DNA of 64,000 nt from positions 1 to 64,000 of the forward strand of contig JAFEMH010002081.1 in NCBI GenBank assembly GCA_022495995.1. Reading direction: 5' to 3'. This stretch comes from Adenophora triphylla var. japonica (taxonomy: Eukaryota; Streptophyta; Magnoliopsida; Asterales; Campanulaceae). Both the position numbers and the translations under genes were made by a program. This document shows, one piece after another, positions 1 to 12,000 of the stretch. Numbering within the stretch: the first letter of the stretch is position 1; the number at the start of each line of letters is the position of its first letter. Under the pieces are notes generated by a model that was not told the origin of the DNA, did not search any database, and saw only the letters and a list, made by a program, of their open reading frames with translations.

Positions 1-1660
1 CCTCTAGAACCAGCAATCATCAAAGCTGATTGAACAAAGAAAATCATGTAACCAGGATATATAGGGAGATGCCTAAAAGGATACAGAGGGGATTCGAGAG
101 AATGGAAAGGCTCAGCACCAGAAAACATTTAGCACTGAAGTATACCTTGTTAAAAAGATCTACTGGAGGGTCGTGCTGAAATGTATTCCCTGTGTGAAAA
201 TTAAATTCCTGTATTGAAACACTCCCAAGTCATTTTACTTGAAAATATCTGCATTACAAAGAGCATACATCAGTAAAGAAAGTTTGTACTAAAGCAACCT
301 TAGTATCATTGCAATAAGAGGAAGATGAAGATACCACAGAGGTGTGATGCATGGCCCTTTCTAACGTCTTCAGATGAAACTCCTACAAAGCATTATGGCC
401 GAGAGAAACTTTAGTTACAGAAAGTATGATGGAAGTTATATAGCCAGCAGCAGCCATAACAGCAGCAAAAATAGATGGATTAAACTTATAAAGCACATAC
501 TTGAAACTCAGGTAAATGTGGAGTGCTTCTTTTGGGCAGTGAAAGTAAAGGAGCCTCGAGAATCTACAAGTTAGAGGAGTTAAAACTGAGTCGAACACGA
601 AACATGGAGAAGACATAACATAAATGTTGCGTACATCGAACTAACAACTTAAAAAAGTCTAACCAAATGCACAAACCTTTAAGTTAACCACAAAGGAAAT
701 AGAATCAATAAAATTATTTTATCTATCAATTATATCCATAGAATAAAACATAGTTCTCAAAAAGTTCAACTAATAACAGAGCCGAATGACCAATTTTGAT
801 ATCAAGGTAGGAAGCTGACTACTAACAAATTATAAGATAAGAAAATACCCAAAATCAGTTAAATCAGTTACACATGACTAAAATCATAGGGGCGTTATAT
901 TGCCGCAGAAAATAAATGGCTACCCTGAGTCCTTTAAGTTGCGATTTCACCCTTCTATTTTAATGAACTTTTCACTTTGAAAAAAAAAGATTTTAAAGGG
1001 AAAATGGGAAAATCAAAATCCAATCAAATAGATCAATACATCATCTAGTTACATTCCAAAGATAAAAAATCTAAACACAAAAATTGGCAAAATTTGTAAA
1101 TCATGAAAGATGGAAAACCCTAACCTGTTGGGCTGGACAATACTCCCTTTTAACTTGATTTCGTTCCAACGAGTTCCTGTTACAAAATCAAAATTAGAAA
1201 CACAATAACGGAAATCGATTGAAATAACAAAGAAACTTTGTTCATCCTAGAACAAATACATTTAGAAAGTAGAAAAACATTCACGAAATCTTAGGATATG
1301 ATTAACGAAAAACTAATAATAGATTTGAAAAAAATGGAACAATAATATACAGAATGAAGAAAAGATGACTGAAATTAGGTTATGATGAACGTAACATACC
1401 AGAGGATGGCCAGATTCCGGAAAGCTCGAGCAAGCTAGAGAGAGGAGCAAAAAATTCAGAAAGACCGAAGATTGGGGAAAAACGTAAATTGTGTGTGTTA
1501 ATTGATTCAAAGAAGTGTTACCTGATCGGAGACGGCGATGATGAACGGACGACAAGATGGAGAAGAGCGAACGGCGTGGACTTGCAGCGGCGTTTAGAAC
1601 GAGAGAAAAAGCTAGGGTTGGAAATAAGAAAGAAAGGGCTGAGCATTGGTATTTAAATGT
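1..1660 (-). other. Unidentified, possibly transcribed minus-strand leader region
   Basis: Read on the minus strand, a TTTAAATACC TATA-like box near 1650 is followed by a pyrimidine-rich leader containing AACCCTAG (telobox-like). A strong CAG|GTAACA donor lies near 1523. Further acceptor/donor pairs bracket short segments near 1403-1438 (GTATGT donor), about 1126-1177 (CAG|GTTAGG), and roughly 511-573 (TTGTAG acceptor, CAA|GTATGT donor). No start codon or recognisable protein links these pieces, so no CDS is called. They could be the 5' end of a gene extending left of the window, or sequence inside the CACTA element whose end lies at 1771. Confidence 0.3.
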
Positions 1661-1771
1661 CAACCTACCGACGGATTAATCCGCCGGTAAGGCTTAAATT
1701 TCCGTCAGTAATACCGACTGACGCGGTCCGCCGGTAAATTTTCGTCGGTAATTGGCATGTTTCTAGTAGTG
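1660..1771. mobile_element. Terminus of a CACTA (En/Spm-like) DNA transposon
   Basis: Read inward from 1771 on the minus strand, the sequence begins CACTACTAGAAA, the classic CACTA terminal motif. It is followed by closely spaced subterminal repeats of the type ACCGACGG / CCGCCGGTAA, in both orientations. The matching end is not in the window, so the element extends left past position 1 or is truncated. The family normally makes a 3-bp target duplication, which cannot be tested here. Confidence 0.75.
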
Positions 1772-2111
1772 AGGAATGTGTCCCGATCTTGTGAAAATGG
1801 TATACGGCTACGCTCGTTTATTTTTTTTTTTTTTTAATTTTTTTCTACATTCTAAATGACATTTAAAGTGTTTTTCATCGATTATGACTTTCCTCAAAAT
1901 CCAAATGGAAATTGAGTTACAAATATGTGTCATTATTTAGGGAGTTTAAGGAATGTGTCCGTCTTGTGAAAATGGTATACGGCTACCTCGTTTATTTATT
2001 TTTAATTTTTTTCTACATTCTAAATGATATTTAAAGTGTTTTTCATCGATGTATTGACTTTCCTCAAAATCCAAATGGAAATTGAGTTACAAATATGTGC
2101 CATTATTTATG
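1772..2111. repeat. Tandem duplication, unit about 177 bp
   Basis: The block starting AGGAATGTGTCC at 1772 recurs at 1949. Both copies continue through TTGTGAAAATGGTATACGG, a poly-T stretch, TTCTACATTCTAAATG and CAAATGGAAATTGAGTTAC. The copies differ by a few substitutions, a shortened T-run and small indels. Copy 1 begins exactly at the CACTA terminus. Confidence 0.9.
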
Positions 2112-2968
2112 GTTTTAACGAATTCACGATTCATTAGCGTGTTTATCTAAATACAATTTCATTAGTCAATCTTATCTAATTATTGTAAACTCGCTATTTA
2201 TAATAGCAAATTTAAGTTTAATAAAATTTCCACAGAATTCTCGAAATTGTTTACATAAAATATGAAGAAAACAAATGAAACTCACTATTTACAATAGCGA
2301 GTATAAGCAAGAAAATTATAAATCGTTATTTGAAATGGCGAGTTTCGCAAAATTGATCATTTTGACCAATACTTTTGAAGGATTGTCATTTTTGGAAAAT
2401 GTTATTTTAAAAAGAAATTATTTCAGAAAAAAATCCTTTAATGGGCGTACGGGTAGCTTTTTTCAAATTGAGAAGAAAACTATCCCCATGCAATCATAAA
2501 ATTTGTTATCAGTAGTGTTCACAATGATATATAAATAAAAAAATACAATTTCACGAGCATAATTAATTAATTATCCTTTCCTAGAGGACATTGCAAAGGG
2601 CAATAGTGTAACAATACTAGAGGAAAATGTAAATAATACTCCTTCCATTAAAAAATAAATGCTACAACATTCTGTGGTGATCCAAAATAAACGAGTATCA
2701 CTTGTATCTGCATTTTTTTTTAATTTGGGGGGGGTTGGGGGAGCATGCGGAATCGAGCTTTATTAGATGAATATAACCCAGATTGTTATTCAAGAATAAT
2801 TACAACCCATAATGTAGTACCTAAAAGTAAAATCCAACCTTTAATAGATGGAGAAGTACTGGTACTATAACAAGCTTGAAGACCAGAGGAAACCAGCAAA
2901 CAAAAACTCGGGACCTTTATCTTTGTGCACACAAGAAAGTGTTGTGCCGCTATCGACTATACAGTTCA
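2112..2968. other. AT-rich region downstream of NRPC2
   Basis: This holds the NRPC2 3' untranslated and flanking sequence. I see no gene. A short semi-palindromic motif (CTATTTATAATAG, CTATTTACAATAGCGAG) recurs around 2190, 2284 and 2325. A G-rich run (GGGGGGGTTGGGGG) lies near 2730. Confidence 0.5.
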
Positions 2969-3019
2969 TCATGCCTCCGTCAGCCTTAAGCGAGGAACAA
3001 TATTCATTGATTGGAGCTC
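2969..3019 (-). other. NRPC2: NRPC2 terminal exon 38
   Basis: Sixteen codons and a TGA encode the family's conserved C-terminal peptide [16 protein letters not shown]. The exon follows a TTTGCCAG acceptor and lies 665 bp from exon 37. Exon 37 ends KLLFQ with a GTATAT donor. Reading through that donor would give only nine unrelated residues before a stop, so splicing to this exon is the better model. Confidence 0.9.
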
Positions 3020-6000
3020 CTGGCAAATGGGAGAGAAACAATGAAGAGAAATTCAACACTATCCACCAGATAATTTCTTGGAGCGAGAAAAATACAAAGA
3101 AAACTAATGTAAAGATAGAAGTTGAAACACTCTGCATATCATACAGAGTAGTAAAGAACAAAAATACGAAGTAGTAACCAAGTTGGCCTTTCTTGAGGAA
3201 AATTTCCATTTGTCTATCACTGTGATTAGCAAATGAAACTAGAACGCTCGAAAGGGAAGGAGATGATAAAACCATCAGAAACAAGTTGATTTTGTTTAGA
3301 GAGAAAAATAAAAATATGAGTAAGGAGAAAACTCATTCATAAAATCTAAATGTTCATTTTTTCCATCAAGTCTCACACCCTAGCACATAATTTTAACTCA
3401 ATTAGGTTGAGCCCTAAATAATGTTCACAGTTGAAAGATGAGGGATCTATTTGTCAAAAATATAAACTTAAGCTTCGAAAGTTAAGTATGAAATAACAGA
3501 GAGCCGAAACAGTAAGCCTCTCATTTTTAAATTTGAAGAAGCAATTTGAGTGATCATAAGAATTAAGTGGTGAAATCATAGTAAACAAATTTAAGGGAAA
3601 ATAGCAATCTGAGATGGATAGATAAATGTGAGCTTAAGTAGATATAAAAAATAATTACAAAATACCCCAGAGAGAAGCATATACCTGGAATAAGAGCTTG
3701 CATGCATATGGCAATTTCATGGTAGAGATATTATCACCATTCTTGCATAAGGAGCAAATTCCATGTTTTAGTCGATGATGATAATATCCTAGTAAACCGC
3801 ACTTTCTGCAAACCTGCCAGATTATGAACACTCCAATGTAAAATCAAACAAAATTATCTAGTAGAATGACGATTCCTCGTACTAAATCATCCAATTAAGC
3901 TTATCAGGAGACATTTCTATTACATTTCGCCCATAAGATGCATAAACATTGAAATGCAGACAACAAAAAGTCTCTCGAGGAAAAAAGTTCAGCCGAAGCT
4001 GTGGAAAACTATAAATCCCGAAATTAGCAGTGAGATTTTGAATTCATTATGAGTTGTAAGCACTTCTGATTGGCCGAAGATATTTCACCAATTTTTAGAC
4101 ATATACGATTTCTGTAACTATCGCGGTTTGTTCATTTCAACCTTTTTTAGTAATGAAGTCACACCATTAAATTATATTCTCTCTTTTTATTTTTCTACAA
4201 CATTATAATTAAAGTAAAAGGAATAAGACGCATAGGCAAGTGGAAAGGAGGTAAAAAAGAACATCAAAATGGAAAAGGGAGCCAACAGCTCAAACAAACC
4301 AAACAAGATCCAAACAAGAATAACCGAACTCTTTTTCCAAATCACTAGGGTTCGGCTACATGAATTTCACTGCTTATCCCACCCCTCCCACTGCCTTTAA
4401 TATACTCCCTCTATACCTAAATGAATGTCAATTTTCAAGAAATTTTTGTCCCAAATTGAATGTCGTTTTTTATAATACCTTTTGTCCCTAAATGTTTTTA
4501 CCAATTTTTTTTCACTAGTCACTTTATACTTGCAAAACTAAATGTTTGGAAAGTGGAAAACAAGAATATTTATGCATCTTTACCATTAAAATTCATAAAA
4601 ACACACATTTTCAAAGCGTCCCTTAAAATGAAATTTGGACATTCATTTAAGGACGGAGGGAGTATCGCTTTTTCTCGTCAGTGTGGGCCTCTTCAGTTAC
4701 TACAACATCCAATGCATATGTACATTTGTTCTATGTGTATCATTTTACTTCAAGCTATTTTTAAATAGTAATACATTGTTCTAGAAAATAATTGGCATTT
4801 GTTTTCAAGGATGAGGATTGAGTACCACCAAGGAAAGACAACAATCAAACTTGATGAACTTATGAACATACCTTCACTTCAAAAGGATCGCTGGAAATCA
4901 TTAATCGCTCATAAATCAGCATGCTAGTCCCATAAGCAATTAAACAATCACGTTCCATTTCTCCAACCCGTAGACCTGGGAATTAGGTACAATCAGTATA
5001 CAATATCTTAAAAACAGAAACCAAGTTTATAAGAAAAACTGACTGAAAAATTCAAACCTCCGTTTCGACTTCTTCCTTCTGTAGGTTGTCTGGTCATCAT
5101 TACTCTGGGCCCACTACCTCGGGCATGCATTTTATCGAGAACCTGATATTTAAGGGATCATTAAAAGAACAGATTCAATATCAGAAATTAATATTTTAGA
5201 CATTGATGTATGTTGGTTTACAAAGCCAAGCTCTCTATAAATCAACACATACATTAATATCGGTCAAATCAATGGAGAAAGATGGTTATAAGAGATATGT
5301 ATATAACAGTAAAACCATTAGACTGCCTTTGTTCCCTTGATTGTTTCTAGGATAACTGTTCAAAAAGAGTGCATATAGATTATTATTGATAATGGACTGC
5401 TTTGTCCTCTTAATTGTTTCTGGTATATCTAATTTTTTTTCTCTTTTGTTCTTTCTAAAAAATAAATCTCGTTCATTTATAATTTCTTAAATTAATTCTT
5501 CTGTTCTTTCGTGATGGATTTCCTGTTGGATGAGAAGAAGTTTACACAATTGGGCGAAGTCCAAAGATTGGTTACATACTACATGCCCTCCCAAGAGTTC
5601 ATGCATGATGTTAGTGCCTAGTTGTAGTAAACGAGCCCTTGTAAGTCCCACTAAATTCCACATCTATTTGATATGGTATTGGGGTTTGCAATCTCCCCGC
5701 CACCTAAATCCTTGACATCCCTGTCAAGGCTAACTAAAATCCGTATTAGATGTGGCTTGAGGGGTAGGCATGTTTTTCAGGAAATACGACACCTATACGA
5801 TTTCCATTCTTAGATATGTTAGCATCACAATAAAATACTATCACTATGTATTAACAAAGAAGTTTGTGTGTAACACTAAGCATGTATATCTGTTAATGAC
5901 AACATACAGAATTAACATATGGGCTAATGAATTAGGTCTCTTACCATATGCTTCAATTTCTGGTAGTAAATTGGCCCCATGAAGATATATGCTTGTAATG

Positions 6001-9000
6001 GCATACCAGTAATACCTGAAATAATCAATCTTTTTGGTGACTAACACAACATATGTCGAATAAAATAAAGCATCTGCTTGATCGACTAATATATTCGGTC
6101 ATTGAATACTGAAGACCTACTCTCAATATGCAAATATAAAATTCTGAGTCATGTGATTTCTGCTATGTTCTTTTGAATAATATGAGACGATTCCACACGA
6201 GTGCTACGCATGCAAGGCCTAGAATTAGGACTGAAGTAGTTATCATAATCAAAAGTTTAGTAGACTTGTGGTGGCTTATAAAAACTCGAACAAAATATTA
6301 GCATAAAACATTAACCCAGTAACTATCAGCAGAAGTTAAATTCTAGTCGAAGTGGTATTAATGATATATTATCGGGATTCACATTTTAAACTGCAGCAAT
6401 TCCATTCAATAGAAAATCATTGTAATTCTCATTTTAGGATTGACTTGCAGCATGACTAACTATGATTCCCTTCTCGAGCCTTAGCTGGACAACAAGCAGG
6501 GAGGATATGTCCACTCGTGCCCCCTGGGGAGATGGGGGGAAGGAGTGTTAAGGGGGATCCTGAACCCTATTGGAGGGTTAAACATTCTCGGCAAATCAAC
6601 TCAATTTATCTCTGATGTTGGCCAATTATGTTTCTAGGATGTAGACTCTATTATATTAAATTAAACAACTATGTAACATAACCAGATCTAGCTGAATAAT
6701 GGTGCTTTTGTTAGAGAGTACAACGAAAAGATGAGAACCTGAATATATAAAGTCCTTTCCATTGTAGCAGAATCCATGATTGACAAGGGTTTGACTGTTA
6801 TCGAGATCAAAGTGATATTAAGGAGATGTAAAATTAGAGAGTTATAACAAAATGATCAATAAGAAGAGACAGAGCACCTTATATCTTCGACTTTATGAGC
6901 GTGGCCACTTGGTTCACCAAATGCACTACCATAGTGAAACTTACCACAAGAAACTCCAGCTTTACTCCCAATAAGCTCAATCATCTTCCCAACAGTCATT
7001 CGGCTAATGAACAAACAAATAAAATAAATCAACAACTTATATGCAATGGTATCCAATACATATCAGTATCAAGAACAGTAAAGTACACCACATCCATGTA
7101 ATTGAAGTTTCGCATAAGATCCTCCCATATAAAGGACGAAGTATAATGTATATCATAAACATAGCATAAGCAAACATCAACAGTACATATACATTCCAGA
7201 CCACATAAACAACAAAAAGGTAAAAAGTACACAAACCAACAACACAGTACTAAAAAGAAAGAGGTGGAGGTCATAAGCAGAGGAAGAGAAAACAAGCTTA
7301 ACATCAGCGAATGCTCAACCAATGATCAACTTCTCCTTTTTCTAAACACTTTCAAAATAAATATGATTTTAATAAACTGCTGCATTGATATTATGTCTAT
7401 TTCTATCATCTACTGAAACAGAGTTTGCGACGAGGCGCAAATGCACAAACTAAGTCTTTTTATTTCTCAGATGCCAAGCCAACCCTCAGTTATTTATGAT
7501 AACAAAGTTGCATGCTGTCACAAAAGTGCTAACCATGAAGCAGGTATACTTTATAATGGATCAATATACTTTATAATGGATCAGTGGCAGTATGTATAAC
7601 TTGTGCGAACCTTTTAAGAAAATGTTCCAGGTATGTATAACAATAGCTCAAATAAAGTTCCACATTCCTCTGTATGTTTACGCAAGGGGGAAAAGAATAG
7701 CAAAGAAACAATGCTTAATGTATAACTGTGAGGAAACAACCTCAAACTCATCAAGAACAAAGAACAAAGTTCGATATGCCTTTTAGTTAAACACCTATCT
7801 GTATACTAGCATATAAATGATACCTTGGAAATCCATGAGGATTCATAATCAAATCGGGACATATGCCACGTTCAGAAAAAGGAAAATCTTCCTGCTGAAC
7901 AATGGTGCCACAAACACCTTTCTGTCCGTGTCTGCTACTGAATTTGTCTCCAACCTGAACAAAACAACATTCAAGACATGCCAGCCAAACCAAATTACCA
8001 AAGACATCATGAGAATTCCTACTGAAGTCCAGAGTGAGTTAGATTAAACAGCTTACCTCAGGTCTACGAGTATGTCGAATCATAAATTTGATGCATAAAT
8101 TGTTATTCTTATCAGAGCAAAGAGTTACCCTGTCAACAACAGCTGTCTCCCCTTCAGGTCCCTTGTAAATTTGTTTACTGGGAATGTATCTATAGGATGT
8201 TGCAACAGGCATGAGTTAATCCCTTTAACCAAAAATCATCTTAAACCTTAATCTCTGACTGACACAAATAAAAGAAGGGTGTTAAGGGTTAAGTTGCTGA
8301 CTTTTGTCCCTGAGATGATGTAATTGGTCCCCTTGTAACCATAGGAGTCTCCTTATTGACATATATGTCATATGGTCTGATTATTTCTCCAGGAGCAGCA
8401 AGTCCATCCTCATCCAAAATCTATAAAAAGGCAAGCAATTGATTAGATAACAAAGCTTTGCCAAGATGAGATGCAGAGATCAGATCGAATACAATAAAGA
8501 AGTAGCTAATAAAACTCCTATGCTACCTATTAATGGTTTAGCTAATACATTGTTTTGCTACAATCAAAAGGAAAAGACAGAAAAGCCCAAGTGACGGCAG
8601 CATTTCCTGATCATTCAATTGAGGAGTATTGAATGTGACTTCCCTTGAATGATTACAAATCTAAACTTAGAATGGGGAAGGGATACAAAGTGAAGCTCTG
8701 CCACACTTTTAAATGCCAATATTACACCCTACCTAAAATATAGTCACCACTACAACCAGATAAACAAGAGATCCATCTACAAAGAACAAAAAAACAAAAT
8801 ACATGGATTCTACATTAGGAAATAGCAACTACTCAGTCTCTTTTTTAATCAAGTAACCACCCACTTTTCCTGTTCACAGATAACATTGTGCTGATTGATG
8901 CAACAAAAGAGGGTGCCGGGTAGATTGTGGAGACAAACTTTGGAATCTCGAGGTTTTAGACTAAGCGAAGCAAGGCTGAATATTTATAGTGTAAGTTTAG

Positions 9001-12000
9001 TAAAGTTGGGAGCTTGAGGGATGCGGGGGTGATCACATTTGATTGGAAGATTGCCCAAGTTTCTACGACTTTTTCGCTATCTTGGATCTATTATCCAAAA
9101 GATGCGTAAGCTGGATGGAGATGGCTCATAGGATTAAAGCAGGTTGGTTGAAGTGGAAGAGTGACACAGAGTTTCTATGTGATCTAGGCTTACCCCATAG
9201 ATTAAAGGGAAAATTATATCGCACGACAATTAGGCATGCACTGCTACATGATACTGAATGTGGCGGAGATGCGTATGCTACTATAGATGTGTGGGCATAC
9301 AAGGAATGATAGATTGAGAAATAAGGTAATCAGGGGAAAAGTAGTAGTTGCACTAATTGAATGAAGACAAAATGAGGGAGAAACGCCTAAGGTGGTTTGG
9401 TAATTTGAGACGAATACCAAGTGATGCACTGGTTAGAAGGCCTGAAAAGTGCAGAATAAAATGGTGAAGGGTAGGGGAAGGCCTAAAAAAAACTTTGATA
9501 AGGGTGATTGAAAACGACATGAGATTATTGTTATTGTTATTTGATAAGGGTCATATGAGGATTCATGTTAGCGAGTCCCAAATTATTTTGGGACAAAGGC
9601 TTTATTGTTGTTGTTGTAACCACCCACTTTCCCTACTCTTCAAATTATATTTTTAAAATTAAGGATCAAAATTGTTCACAAATATATAATACAAAATTCA
9701 TTTTTATGTACTTAATAGGCACACATGCATTGCAAGTGTACATTACTAGATAATAGAAAATGTGTGCATAATATATGCGCATCCACTTACGGGATATGCA
9801 AAACCCGGCCTATCCACTTACAGGATATGCGTAACCCAACCTATCGGGGAACATGTGGTTGTGTCAATTTTTATGTAGCTTCCGAATTGTTTATTCTCTT
9901 GACCGGCTTCGTCCACTTAGTACTAGAAGTTGGTGACAGCTTTGTTATAACGGTCTTAACTAACCAACCAAATATCGATCCCAATCACTTGGGGTCACCA
10001 AACAATCTCAAGTTACTAACTCATCTTAAAGCATAACTTGTTAGAAAGGGGCCAACAATACCACGGGAAACAAAGCAAAAAGGTTGACAACAACCAGAAA
10101 ACACGCCTAGGCTAAAGCTCTGATACCATGTGAAGTAATCAACTAATGTCAAAAGTTGTTAAATGGTGATGGCAGATGTGGTGGAAGCGTACATAAAAGA
10201 TACTCCCTCCGTCCCTAAAAGATTGTCCTGTTGTACATTTTGCAATTATTAAGGAAAAGCTTCACGTTCTTGAACCTTAGTAAATTTGCACTAACATTCA
10301 TGCCTAAGTTTAGAAATGGGACATACTTTTTGGGACAAGTCAAAATGGCAAATGGGACAATCTTTCAGGGACGGAGGGAGTATTAAATTAAGAAAGAAAT
10401 AGGAGAGAGAGAGAGAGAGAAGCAGCAAACACGATTTAGCTTTAAAGCTCAACCCAATAAATCAATACTCAACTCTACCTATCTTTAAAAGCTTACTCTC
10501 TCCGTCCCAGCCAAAAGTTCAAAATTTCCCAAAGGGTTGTCCCAGCCAAAAGTTCAAAATCCTAAAATGGAAATTTTTATTACTTCTTTATTTAACAACA
10601 ATTATGCACTAACTATTCTCTACCCCACTTCTCTCTCCTACCCAACTATCTACACTCACAACACATTATTACCTTTTCCTTAATTCTTGAACCCACTTCA
10701 TTTTTTGAATTTTCGGCTGGGACAAAGGAAGAATATGATTATTATAGGCTAAACTAATTCCAAAGAATACTAAGAAAAGAAAATGCTAATCTGTAAGAAG
10801 TTAGGAAAAGAAAACACAAATGCCATAAGGACTAAGAACATAACTGGGTAGATATTTTAAGAACCATGAAACTAAGCAAATACTAATCTGAATCTACCAG
10901 ACACTTTGCGTTTGACCAAAAAGTTTTGGCCTTTGACTTGGATTTGCAATATGAATTATTCCTAATTTCTCCTTCATCAAAAAGGTACCCAATGCGTCAA
11001 CAAATTGAGCAACTACACAATTTAGTTATGAGCGATGCAAATTTCGGTGTCAATAGTTGGCACTTGGATAGCTTCTCCAAAGAGCAAGAAATGTAGTACC
11101 TTCATTCTAGCATCACGGCCCATCTCTGGGGCCCATAATTACGTGCGATGTATTGTTCTCATATTTCTGATTTACAGCAGATAATCTGTTGACAGAAGCA
11201 TTTCAGGACATGCAATAGTGGCTGAAAACAATTTCTCAACATTTTTTACTACTTCATTGGCATGAATGATGAGAACACAACCAGACAATAAAGATTGATA
11301 AGGAAATTGGATACGTACTTCTTCATTACAATACAACGACCAAAACCACGATCCAGAGACGATTTATTCATAACTATAGCATCCTCAATATCATAGCCAC
11401 TATAACTCATAACTGCAACTGTTGCATTACGTCGGCTCCAAGCTTATCATACCCAACCTGAAAGGAATGCAACGATTTTATTGGCTTATCCATCTGGAAA
11501 TAGAAACAGCAAATGCTTAATTCTCTACTTTAGTAATACACAAAAATAGTTCAGTATACTGACCAGTTCAATTGTTCTTGTCGTCAATAGCGGCCGTTGA
11601 GGATATACTAAAAGATAGATCAATGTATCCATTCTACATAACTACAGATCAAGGAATCGACAAATTAATAACACAGTAGTTGAGACCATATGTTAATTGA
11701 CGTACCTGAAGGAAAGATCGCAATAACACACATAAATAATATTGATCCGGAAAAGTAAAAGAGTTGGGGCCCGTTTGGTAGCGGTTTTAACGGCCCAGGG
11801 ATAGGATAAACAATATTGATACCCATTAAAATAGGTGTTTGGTAGAATTTACGATTTTGGATAAATAATCTGGTTATCGGGATTAAGCCACTTATCCCCT
11901 CATTATTAATCCCGATTGAGGGGTGGTATTAATAGTACCAGTATAATGGAGAATGGGATAACTTTTTATAAGACATTTATGCCATTAAATAATATCATCA

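Noticed and set aside
383..616. 77-codon minus-strand ORF with hydrophobic stretch
   Set aside because: It runs through a likely splice acceptor and donor and matches nothing I recognise, so only a possible transcribed region was noted.
2848..3284. ORFs of 108 (plus) and 139 (minus) codons
   Set aside because: The stretch holds the NRPC2 terminal exon in a different reading. Neither ORF resembles a protein.
3657..3813. NRPC2 ending by read-through of exon 37
   Set aside because: It gives nine unrelated residues, whereas a separate exon at 2969-3019 encodes the conserved C-terminus with a proper acceptor.
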